DNA from: CAZTDU01 sp964617355
Lineage (GTDB): Bacteria > Pseudomonadota > Gammaproteobacteria > Burkholderiales > SG8-39
Direction: 5' to 3'
DNA: 64,000 nt
Assembly: GCA_964617355.1 (NCBI GenBank)
Contig: CAZTXP010000078.1
Span: 31,331-95,330, forward strand
Part shown: positions 33,399 to 40,396 of the stretch, one piece after another
How the letters are laid out: the number at the start of each line of letters is the position of its first letter
How positions within the stretch are numbered: the first letter of the stretch is position 1
Made by a program: the position numbers and the translations under genes
Notes under the pieces: model-generated
The model's database searches: none
Told to the model about the DNA's origin: nothing
Seen by the model: the letters and a program-made list of their open reading frames with translations, nothing else

Positions 33399-34059
33399 GC
33401 GCGTCCTTCGGCATCAGGTAGCCGACGCCGCGCACCGTGCGGATCGCGTCGGCGGAGAGCTTGCGGCGCAGGTGGTGCACGTGGACGTCGATCGCGTTGC
33501 TGCCGATCTCCTCGCCCCAGGCGTAGACGCGCTCCTCGAGCTGCTCGCGGCTCAGCACGCGGCCGGCATTCAGCATGAGCTCGTGCAGCAGGTCGAACTC
33601 GCGGGCCGCGAGCTCGACCTCGCGGCCTTCGTGGCGCACGCGGCGCGCCGCCGGGTCCAGCGCCAGCGTGCCGACCTGCAATAGCGGCGCGGGTTCGCCA
33701 TGCGCGCGGCGCACGTGGGCGCGCAGGCGCGCGGCCAGTTCCTGCAGGTCGAAGGGCTTGAGCACGTAGTCGTCCGCGCCCGCGTCGAGGCCCCGGATGC
33801 GGTCCTGCACGGTGTCGCGCGCGGTGAGGATCACGATCGCGAGGCGCTGGCCGCGCGCGCGGGCGCGCCGCAGCACCTCCAGGCCGTCGACGCGGGGCAG
33901 GCCGAGGTCGAGCACCATCGCCGCGTACTCGCCGGTGTCGAGCGCGTGCAGGGCGGCGGCGCCGTCCTTCACCCAGTCGACCGCGAAGCCGGCCTGCCGC
34001 AGGCCGGCCTGCACGGCGTCGCCAAGCAGGCTGTCATCCTCGACCAGCAGCGTGCGCAT
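33391..34059 (-). CDS. OmpR-family response regulator, QseB-like
   Basis: A 222-residue DNA-binding regulator. The receiver has the acidic pair in VEDDSLL, phosphoacceptor Asp51 (LDLGLPRVDG), the Thr in ILTARD and Lys in DYVLKPFD. A winged-helix domain follows from about residue 125, with the recognition region near NAIDVHVHHLRRKL. It is 27 bases downstream of the cytochrome b gene and overlaps its partner kinase. Known QseB relatives control motility and envelope genes; here the linkage to c-type cytochromes argues for a redox-related target. Confidence 0.92.
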   Translation of the reverse strand: MRTLLVEDDSLLGDAVQAGLRQAGFAVDWVKDGAAALHALDTGEYAAMVLDLGLPRVDGLEVLRRARARGQRLAIVILTARDTVQDRIRGLDAGADDYVLKPFDLQELAARLRAHVRRAHGEPAPLLQVGTLALDPAARRVRHEGREVELAAREFDLLHELMLNAGRVLSREQLEERVYAWGEEIGSNAIDVHVHHLRRKLSADAIRTVRGVGYLMPKDARG

Positions 34060-34086
34060 CGCGTCACTCTAGCAAGTCGCCGGCGA

Positions 34087-34767
34087 TCACGAGGTGCCGA
34101 GCGCGAGGCCGAGCGCTGCCGAGGCCCATGCCGCGACGCGGTCGGGGCCGGCAACCCAGAAGGCGAGCACGGCGGCGGCGAGGACGGTGCCGACGAAGCG
34201 GTGCGCGCCGCGGATAGCGTCGCCGGCCGCGCCGCGCTTGCGTCCGGTGAACATCGCCGCGACGAGGTTCTCGCGATGCAGGAGGCTGCTCGCGAGCACG
34301 CCTGCGACGTGCACCGCGACCACGACGAGCATCGCGTGCGCGGCGAATTCGTGGAGCTTCTCCATCCAGCGGCCGGCGCCGAGTTCATAGACGGCAACGC
34401 CGCTCGCGACCATGCCGATGCCGAACGCGATCAGCGCCCAGATCGCCCAGCTGCCCGCGGGGTTGTGGCCCACGTGGTGCTCCGGGCGGCGCGTGAGGAG
34501 CGAGCGCAGGTAGCGCAGCACGCTCGCGGGTCCGTAAAGGAAGGCGGAGAAGCGTGCATGGCGCGTGCCCGCGAATCCCCAGAAGAGGCGGAACGCGAGC
34601 AGCCCCGCCACGGTGTAGCCGAGCAGCACGTGCACGTCGCGCCAGCGCTCGGACTCCGCGGTGACGAATGCGCCGAGGAAGCTCGCCGCGAGCGTCCAGT
34701 GGAAGACGCGCACCGGCAGGTCCCACACCAGGATGCGCCGGGCACCGTCTCGATCGGGGGTGTTCAT
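34087..34767 (-). CDS. Cytochrome b561-type (Ni-Fe hydrogenase b-subunit-like) membrane protein
   Basis: A 226-residue inner-membrane dihaem cytochrome b. Four main hydrophobic segments are seen. Haem-ligand histidines are in RVFHWTLA, the VHVLLGY segment, KLHEFAAHAML and VAVHVAGV. It opens with LVWDLPVRVFHW, the signature of the cytochrome b/b6 domain of this type. The gene overlaps the dihaem cytochrome c gene by four bases. It probably passes electrons between the quinone pool and the two periplasmic c-type cytochromes encoded beside it. Confidence 0.9.
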   Translation of the reverse strand: MNTPDRDGARRILVWDLPVRVFHWTLAASFLGAFVTAESERWRDVHVLLGYTVAGLLAFRLFWGFAGTRHARFSAFLYGPASVLRYLRSLLTRRPEHHVGHNPAGSWAIWALIAFGIGMVASGVAVYELGAGRWMEKLHEFAAHAMLVVVAVHVAGVLASSLLHRENLVAAMFTGRKRGAAGDAIRGAHRFVGTVLAAAVLAFWVAGPDRVAAWASAALGLALGTS

Positions 34768-35225
34768 CGCGGCACCCGCACGGCATGGTCGTCGAAATCG
34801 GCGCGCGCGGCGCCGGGGTGGCAGGCGGCGCAGTTCGCGGCGCTCTTCACCGAGGGCCGGTTCCACGCGGCCGTCTCCACCTTGCGGTGCTTGCGCACGA
34901 ACCACGGCGACTCGGTGACGCGCAGGCCTTCGCCGACGGTCGAGGCGCGCTTGCCGGTGGCCGCATGGTCGGCGAGGTAGCGCGAGATCGCGGCCGTGGC
35001 GGCGGCGTCGATGCTCGCGTCGGTGCCGAAGTGCTGGCGCAGGCCTGCCATCAGCTTCGTCCACGAAGGCGCGGGCAGCAGGCCCGGCGGGTACGCGAGG
35101 TGGCAGCTGCCGCACTCCTCGGCATGGGCGGGGTTCGCCGGCGCGGCAAGCCGCGAGCCGGCGGTGGCGTGGCCGGCGACGAGGGCCGCGGCGAGCGCGG
35201 CGACGAAGCGGAGGGGAAAGGTCAT
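34764..35225 (-). CDS. Dihaem cytochrome c (DHC family)
   Basis: A 153-residue periplasmic cytochrome with a signal peptide (residues 1-22, ending HATA). Two c-type haem sites are visible: CGSCH at 38-42 and CAACH at 132-136. WTKLMAGLRQHFGTDAS and WFVRKHRKV between them match the DHC family. It sits between a DUF1924 cytochrome c and the cytochrome b gene, an arrangement seen in several betaproteobacteria, and probably receives electrons from cytochrome b. Confidence 0.9.
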   Translation of the reverse strand: MTFPLRFVAALAAALVAGHATAGSRLAAPANPAHAEECGSCHLAYPPGLLPAPSWTKLMAGLRQHFGTDASIDAAATAAISRYLADHAATGKRASTVGEGLRVTESPWFVRKHRKVETAAWNRPSVKSAANCAACHPGAARADFDDHAVRVPR

Positions 35226-35235
35226 GGCCGTCTCC

Positions 35236-35640
35236 TCAGCGCGCGCCCGACAGCACGAAGGCGAGCACGTCGCCCTTTTCCTGCGCGGTGCAGGCGCGGC
35301 CGAGGACGTCGTTGCAGTTGCGCGCGAACCACTTCTCGACCTTCGCCGGGTCGCTGAAGCGCTGCGCGTTCGCCTGCGGCGCGAGCGGGCCGATGGGCTT
35401 GCCGGTCTTGGCGTGGCGGCCGGGATCGCGCGGGTCCGCGGTATGGCAGGACGCGCAACTCCATTCGGCGCCGTGCGTGGCCTTGAAGAACTGCGCGCCG
35501 CGCGCGGCCGAGAAGCCGGCGAAGCCGGGCTGCGAGCGCGCCTGCGCCTCGAGGGACTGCTGGATCTCGGCCGGCGTAGCCGCGCCGGCCGTGGCGGCGG
35601 CTAACGCGAGTGCCGCGAGGATTGCCTTGGATGCCTTCAT
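35236..35640 (-). CDS. DUF1924 monohaem cytochrome c
   Basis: A 134-residue periplasmic cytochrome with a signal peptide (residues 1-21). The single haem motif is CASCH (62-66) within GAEWSCASCHTADP. The C-terminal half contains KWFARNCNDVLGRACT, with a second cysteine pair conserved in DUF1924, and ends DVLAFVLSGAR. It leads a five-gene operon: this gene, dihaem cytochrome c, cytochrome b, response regulator, sensor kinase. DUF1924 proteins are related to Shewanella haem protein Shp; electron transfer is the likely role. Confidence 0.9.
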   Translation of the reverse strand: MKASKAILAALALAAATAGAATPAEIQQSLEAQARSQPGFAGFSAARGAQFFKATHGAEWSCASCHTADPRDPGRHAKTGKPIGPLAPQANAQRFSDPAKVEKWFARNCNDVLGRACTAQEKGDVLAFVLSGAR

Positions 35641-35718
35641 GCTGCACCTCCGTCGATGGGGACGGAGGCCAGCGTGCGCGCCCCGGATTAAGCCGCCATT
35701 AAGGCGCTTCCGGCGGCT

Positions 35719-36705
35719 TCAATCGGTGATCGGCACCTTCGCGTCGCGGATCATCTTGCCCCAGCTGTCCTTCTGCGCGACGAGGAGCTTGTGGAAGTCC
35801 GCGGGCGTGGCGCTCGCCACCGGCTCGGCGCCGGCCTGCCGGATCTTGGCGGCGTAGTCGGGCTCGGCGGTCGCCGCGCGGATCGCCTCGTTCAGGCGGT
35901 TCGCGATGTCGGCCGGCATCTTCGCCGGGCCCGAGATGCCAAGCCAGGCGATGGCCTCGAAGCCGGGCACGGTGTCGGCGAGCGGCGGCACGTCCGGCAG
36001 CTGCGAGGTGCGCGTCTTCGTCGTCACGCCGAGCGCGCGCAGCTTGCCGCCGCGCACCTGCGGCAGCGGCGAGGGCATCGAGTCGATGAAGAATCCGATC
36101 TGCCCTCCGACGAGGTCGGCGATCGCCGGCGCCGCGCCTTTGTACGGCACGTGCAGGAACTGCGCCTGCGTGCCTTGCGAGAAGAGCTCGGTGATCAGGT
36201 ACGGCGCGCTGCCGAGGCCGAACGAGGCGTACGAGATCTTGCCGGGCGTCTTCTTCGCCGCGGCGATCAGCTCCCCGACGTTCTGCCAGGGGCTGTTCGC
36301 CGCCACCACCAGCACGTACGGGAAGGTCACGATCTGCGACACCGGCGTGAAGTCGCCGATCGGGTCGAAGGGGTAGCTCTTCACGAGGTGCACGCCAACC
36401 GACTGCACCGTGGTCGACATGACCACGAGCGTGTAGCCGTCCGGGTCGGAGGTGGCCACCGCCTTGGTGCCGATCTGGCCGGTGGCGCCGGGCCGGTTCT
36501 CGATCACGAAGCTTTGCCCCAGGCGCGAGGTGAGGCGCTCGGCCATGTGGCGCGCGATCACGTCGGTGGCGCCGCCAGGCGGCCAGGGCACGATCATCTT
36601 CACCGGCTTGGAGGGATAGGCCTGCGCCAGTGCCGGATTCGGCACCCATGCGGAGAGGACCGGCAGGCTGGCGGCGAGGGCAAGCAGGAGCAACCGGATG
36701 CGCAT
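35719..36705 (-). CDS. Bug/TctC-family periplasmic solute-binding protein (4 of 8)
   Basis: A 328-residue receptor. The signal peptide ends near residue 28 (NPALAQ). The mature start is AYPSKPVKMIVPWPPGGATD, very close to that of the Bug at 2244. ENRPGATGQIGTKAV, DPDGYTLVVMS and FLHVPYKGAAPAIADLVGG are intact. It is monocistronic, with a clear promoter upstream (TTGACC, 18 bases, TAGACT) and a leader of roughly 20 bases. No enzyme genes are co-transcribed, so the ligand is not predictable. Confidence 0.92.
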   Translation of the reverse strand: MRIRLLLLALAASLPVLSAWVPNPALAQAYPSKPVKMIVPWPPGGATDVIARHMAERLTSRLGQSFVIENRPGATGQIGTKAVATSDPDGYTLVVMSTTVQSVGVHLVKSYPFDPIGDFTPVSQIVTFPYVLVVAANSPWQNVGELIAAAKKTPGKISYASFGLGSAPYLITELFSQGTQAQFLHVPYKGAAPAIADLVGGQIGFFIDSMPSPLPQVRGGKLRALGVTTKTRTSQLPDVPPLADTVPGFEAIAWLGISGPAKMPADIANRLNEAIRAATAEPDYAAKIRQAGAEPVASATPADFHKLLVAQKDSWGKMIRDAKVPITD

Positions 36706-36733
36706 GTGGTGTTCCTCGTGAAAGGTTCGCGAC

Positions 36734-36763
36734 AGTCTAGGAACGGGTGTCGCGGGTGGTCAA
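36734..36763 (-). promoter_or_regulatory. Sigma70-type promoter for the Bug gene at 35719-36705
   Basis: On the minus strand TTGACC (36763-36758), an 18-base spacer and TAGACT (36739-36734). The expected start of transcription is near 36727, about 20 bases before the ATG. Confidence 0.5.
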
Positions 36764-36812
36764 TCTGAATCTGCGGTCGGGACGCGCCCGTTTCGCGCGT
36801 TCCCGCTGTGCG

Positions 36813-37256
36813 TCAGGACGATTCCGCCTTCAGGACGTGCAGTTGCCCGGCACCCGCGCCGCGAACGGCCGCGCGCGCGATTGCACCGTCGAACGTGACG
36901 AACCGTCCACCGTGCTTCACCGCAAGCGCAAGCAGGTACACATCGGTCACCTGGCGCGGCCCGTGCACCTGAGTCTCGTCGATCGCCTTGGCGTCGAGCA
37001 TGCTGGTGTCGTCCGGCCAGAAGCGGTGCGCGGAATGCGCCGTGGCATCCCGCAGGCGCTCGATGACCACGGCCGCCGGCACCGCGTTCGGGTAGCCGGG
37101 CTGCGACATGATGCGGATGCAGCCGTTCTGCGTCAGCGGGCAGGACGCCCAGCCATGCTTGATGTTGGCCTTCAACCAGCGCGCCGACCACGCGTGGTGC
37201 GGGTGGTCGGCGTCGAGCAGCGCGATGAGGACGTTGATGTCGAGCAGCGCCCGCAT
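36813..37256 (-). CDS. vapC: PIN-domain toxin, VapC-like, with altered active site
   Basis: A 147-residue PIN-fold ribonuclease of a type II toxin-antitoxin pair. Asp6 (LLDINVLIALLD), Asp105 (TDVYLLALA) and Asp123 (FVTFDG) fit the metal-binding acid positions. In this subgroup the second acid usually lies in a C-P-(L/I)-T-E-N-G motif; here it reads CPLTQNG, with Gln43. That could weaken or abolish cleavage. The ATG overlaps the antitoxin stop (TGATG), and a TTG one codon upstream is less likely. Confidence 0.82.
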   Translation of the reverse strand: MRALLDINVLIALLDADHPHHAWSARWLKANIKHGWASCPLTQNGCIRIMSQPGYPNAVPAAVVIERLRDATAHSAHRFWPDDTSMLDAKAIDETQVHGPRQVTDVYLLALAVKHGGRFVTFDGAIARAAVRGAGAGQLHVLKAESS

Positions 37257-37498
37257 CAATAGGCGTCGTCTTCGCGCAGTCGGTTGACGAGTTCGTTGCT
37301 GACCACGCCGCCGCGCCGGGGCAGCGGGCGAAAGCCGTAGAACGCCGCGGGCTCGCGCGCTTCCTTGCCGGCGGGGCCGGCCGTCAGTGCGCGCCGCGCG
37401 AGTTCCGAAATGACTTCGCCCGCCGTCTTCTTCTGCTGGCGGGCGAGGTCCTTCGCGGCGAGGAGGACGTCGTCCTCGATGTCGAGCGTGGTGCGCAT
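37256..37498 (-). CDS. vapB: Ribbon-helix-helix antitoxin, VapB-like
   Basis: An 80-residue antitoxin. The N-terminal MRTTLDIEDDVLLAAKDLARQ is a ribbon-helix-helix DNA-binding segment. The C-terminal part (ARREPAAFYGFRPLP-like region to residue 80) is Pro/Gly-rich and probably wraps the toxin. It is first in the operon and expected to repress it. A palindrome lies five bases before its start. No ribosome-binding site is obvious. Confidence 0.82.
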   Translation of the reverse strand: MRTTLDIEDDVLLAAKDLARQQKKTAGEVISELARRALTAGPAGKEAREPAAFYGFRPLPRRGGVVSNELVNRLREDDAY

Positions 37499-37503
37499 GG
37501 GTC

Positions 37504-37519
37504 TGATGCTAATGCATCA
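37504..37519 (-). promoter_or_regulatory. Probable VapB operator
   Basis: TGATGC-TAAT-GCATCA is a perfect inverted repeat directly upstream of the antitoxin start. A wider repeat, TCTGATG (37502-37508) / CATCAGA (37522-37528), overlaps it. Autorepression through such sites is known for VapBC systems. Binding here is inferred. Confidence 0.42.
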
Positions 37520-37601
37520 AACATCAGATGTCCATGCGGCTCTTGCCGCAATCGCTGCTACCGCTTGTGCGTCACGCTGTTGAATCTTCTTGCAGGGGTG
37601 C

Positions 37602-37626
37602 ACGAGGGGGGCGCAGCGCCCCTCGT
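37602..37626 (-). terminator. Hairpin downstream of the YbhB-family gene
   Basis: ACGAGGGG (37602-37609) pairs with CCCCTCGT (37619-37626), with further G-C pairing possible inside. It adjoins the stop codon of the leftward YbhB gene. No T-run follows on that strand. It occupies part of the 128-base gap between vapB and the YbhB gene. Confidence 0.42.
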
Positions 37627-38172
37627 TCACTTCTTTCTTTCGAATTTTCCGGTGAGCGTCGCCTTGCCGATCGCGTTGCCGTTCACCATGTAGCCGGCGA
37701 GGGACGCGGTGCCGCCGCTCGCGTCGAGCTTGTCGACGCCGAGCGCGTAGACGGTGAACACGTAGCGGTGCGGGCCGTGGCCCGGGGGCGGGCAGGGGCC
37801 GCCCCAGCCGGGGCCGCCGAAGTCGGTGTTCACGTGCACCGCGCCGGCGGGCAGGTTGGAGCCGTCGGGCTTGCCGGCGTCCTTGGCGAGGCCGGTCGCG
37901 GACGCGGGGATGTTCAGCACCAGCCAGTGCCACCAGCCGGCGCCGCCGGTCGGGGCATCGGGGTCGTGGCAGAGGAGCGCGAAGCTCTTCGTGCCGGCCG
38001 GCGCGTTCTTCCACGCGAGCGCCGGGGAGATGTTCTTGCCGGTGCAGCCGAAGCTGTTGAACACCTGCTCCATCGAGATCGGGCCGTTGGGCCGGATGTC
38101 GGGGCTGGTGAGGGTGAAACGGGGTGCGGCCGGCTTCTTCTTCGCCGCCTTCTTCGCTTTCTTCGCAGCCAT
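37627..38172 (-). CDS. YbhB/YbcL family Raf-kinase-inhibitor-like protein with Lys/Ala tail
   Basis: A 181-residue phosphatidylethanolamine-binding-protein-fold protein. The anion-pocket motifs are present: KNISPALAWKNAPAGTKSFALLCHDPDAP and GPCPPPGHGPHRYVFTVYAL. No signal peptide is seen. The first 16 residues are a basic Lys/Ala stretch (AAKKAKKAAKKK) not typical of YbhB and reminiscent of H1-like tails; it could bind nucleic acid or be disordered. The ATG at 38172 was chosen because the next upstream in-frame starts lie inside the opposing hydantoinase gene. An AGTCTA (TAGACT on this strand) box is at 38208-38213. Confidence 0.87.
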   Translation of the reverse strand: MAAKKAKKAAKKKPAAPRFTLTSPDIRPNGPISMEQVFNSFGCTGKNISPALAWKNAPAGTKSFALLCHDPDAPTGGAGWWHWLVLNIPASATGLAKDAGKPDGSNLPAGAVHVNTDFGGPGWGGPCPPPGHGPHRYVFTVYALGVDKLDASGGTASLAGYMVNGNAIGKATLTGKFERKK

Positions 38173-38313
38173 GGGGCCTCCTCGGGTGGGGGTGGAACGC
38201 TCGCGATAGTCTAGCGGCGGCGCTGCCAAGATAGCGAACCGTCGGCGAGGTTCGCCACCGGGCTCGTTGCGGCGCGACAATAATCCCCGCAGGCCAGAAC
38301 GCAGGAGCGGCAA

Positions 38314-40386
38314 GTGATCACGCTGGGCAGCGACATCGGAGGCACCTTCACCGACTTCGTCGAGGTGGACGAGGCCAGCGGACGCGTGGAGGTCTACAAG
38401 TGCCTCACTACGCCGGACGATCCCTCGCGCGCGATCGAGGAGGGCGTGCAGGCGCTGTGCGAGCGGCAGAAGCGCACCGCGTCGGCCATCGATGCGATGG
38501 TCCACGGCACCACGCTCGTCATCAACGCGGTGATCGAACGCAAGGGCGCGAAGACCGGTCTGCTGACGACCAAGGGCTTCCGCGACGTGCTCGAGATCGG
38601 GCGCGAGAAGCGCTTCGACGCCTACGACCTGCAGATCGTCTTCCCCGAGCCGCTGGTGCCGCGATTCCTGCGGCTGGAAGTGAACGAGCGCCTGCACGCC
38701 ACCGGCGCGGTGCTCGAGCCGCTGGACGAGGCCGGCGCACGCGCCGCGATCGCGCAATTGGTGAAGGAAGGCTGCGAGTCCCTCGCGGTGTGCCTGCTGC
38801 ACGCCTACCGCAATCCGGCGCACGAGCGGCGCATCCGCGAGTTGTGCAACGAGATCGCCCCCGGCCTCCCGGTGACGCTGTCCTCCGACGTGCTGCCCGA
38901 GATGAAGGAGTACGAGCGCACCACGACCACGACGCTGAACGCCTACGCCAAGCCGATCACGTCCCGCTACCTCGCAAAGCTCGAGGAGCGCGTGCGCGGC
39001 AGGGGCTTCAAGGGGGAACTCCTCTTGATGCAATCCTCCGGCGGCATCAACTCGGTGGAGTTCGCGCGGGAATTTCCGGTGCAGATCATCGAGTCCGGGC
39101 CGGCGGCCGGCACGCTCGGCGCGGCGCACTACGCGAAGCTCGCCGGCCTCTCGAAGGTGCTGGCCTTCGACATGGGCGGCACGACGGCAAAGCTGGCTCT
39201 CGTGGAAGACGGCCGCGCGATCCGCACCAACGACTTCGAGGTCGCGCACGTGCACCGCTTCAAGCGCGGCAGCGGCATTCCCGTGCGCATCTCGGTCGTG
39301 GACCTGATCGAGATCGGCGCCGGCGGCGGAAGCATCGCCCGTCGCACCAAGGTCGGCACGCTGCAGGTCGGGCCGGAGAGTTCGTCTGCGGTGCCGGGTC
39401 CGGCGTGCTACGGGCAGGGCGGCATCGAGCCGACGGTGTCGGACTCCGACCTCGTGCTCGGCTACCTCGACGCGGGACACTTCCTCGGCGGGCGCATGAA
39501 GCTCGACAAGCCGGCCGCCGAACGCGCGATCGAGCGCGGGCTCGCCGGTCCGCTCGGCATCACGACCGAGGAGGCCGCTTATGGCGTGCACGCGATCGTG
39601 AACGAGAACATGGCCTCGGCCGCGAAGGCCTACGTCAGCGAGCACGGCGAGAACCCGAAGTCCTGCGCGCTGGTCGCGTTCGGCGGCGCCGGGCCGGTGC
39701 ACGCCTGCGACCTCGCGGCGCGCCTGGGGATCGATACCGTGCTGATCCCGCCGCGCGCGGGCGTGGCCGCGGCCTTCGGCATGATCGTCGCGCCGGTCAC
39801 CTACGACGCGGTGCGCTCGCGCCGCATGCTGTATCGCGATCTCGTGCCCGGCCTGCTGGCCGCGATCCACGCCGAAATGACCGCCGAGTGCGCCGCGCGC
39901 CTGCCGAAGACCGTGAAGGCCGGCGACGTGCGCCACGAGTACAGCGTGGACATGCGCTACCTCGGGCAGGGCTACGACGTGAACGTGCCCTTCCCGATGG
40001 ACAAGGGCCCCGAGGCGGCGATCGCCGAGATCCGCGCGTCCTTCGAGCGCACCTATCGCAAGCTCTACGGCCGCGTGTTCCCGGAGCTGGTGCTCGAGAT
40101 CATGAGCTTCCGGCTGTCGGCCTCGGCGAGCCGCAACGTCGCCGGCTCGGGCGGCGGCTCGGTGCCGAAGGATGGCGACGGCAAGGTCGGCACGCGGCGC
40201 GCGTTCTGCCCGAAGGCGCGCGAGTGGCGCGAGTTCGGCGTGCACCGCCGCGACCGCATCGGCACCAGCGCGACGCTCGCCGGCCCCGCGATCGTCGAGG
40301 AGAACGAGTCCACTACCGTGGTGCCGAGCGGCGCGACGGTGCGCGTGGACGCGCACGGCAGCCTGATCGTGAAGCTCTCGAAGTGA
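38314..40386 (+). CDS. hyuA: Hydantoinase/oxoprolinase family protein, subunit A
   Basis: A 690-residue ATP-dependent ring-opening or carboxylase-type subunit. It starts with GTG after GGAG. The N-terminal phosphate loop GSDIGGTFTDFV and the second loop FDMGGTTAKLALV mark the ASKHA-like nucleotide fold of HyuA. ESGPAAGTLGAAHYA and GAGGGSIA are also conserved. With HyuB it would hydrolyse a hydantoin, 5-oxoproline or similar cyclic amide, or carboxylate a ketone (acetone/acetophenone-carboxylase relatives). The hydantoin-racemase-like gene 6 kb downstream favours a cyclic amide. Confidence 0.9.
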   Translation: MITLGSDIGGTFTDFVEVDEASGRVEVYKCLTTPDDPSRAIEEGVQALCERQKRTASAIDAMVHGTTLVINAVIERKGAKTGLLTTKGFRDVLEIGREKRFDAYDLQIVFPEPLVPRFLRLEVNERLHATGAVLEPLDEAGARAAIAQLVKEGCESLAVCLLHAYRNPAHERRIRELCNEIAPGLPVTLSSDVLPEMKEYERTTTTTLNAYAKPITSRYLAKLEERVRGRGFKGELLLMQSSGGINSVEFAREFPVQIIESGPAAGTLGAAHYAKLAGLSKVLAFDMGGTTAKLALVEDGRAIRTNDFEVAHVHRFKRGSGIPVRISVVDLIEIGAGGGSIARRTKVGTLQVGPESSSAVPGPACYGQGGIEPTVSDSDLVLGYLDAGHFLGGRMKLDKPAAERAIERGLAGPLGITTEEAAYGVHAIVNENMASAAKAYVSEHGENPKSCALVAFGGAGPVHACDLAARLGIDTVLIPPRAGVAAAFGMIVAPVTYDAVRSRRMLYRDLVPGLLAAIHAEMTAECAARLPKTVKAGDVRHEYSVDMRYLGQGYDVNVPFPMDKGPEAAIAEIRASFERTYRKLYGRVFPELVLEIMSFRLSASASRNVAGSGGGSVPKDGDGKVGTRRAFCPKAREWREFGVHRRDRIGTSATLAGPAIVEENESTTVVPSGATVRVDAHGSLIVKLSK

Positions 40387-40396
40387 GGCAGACGCC

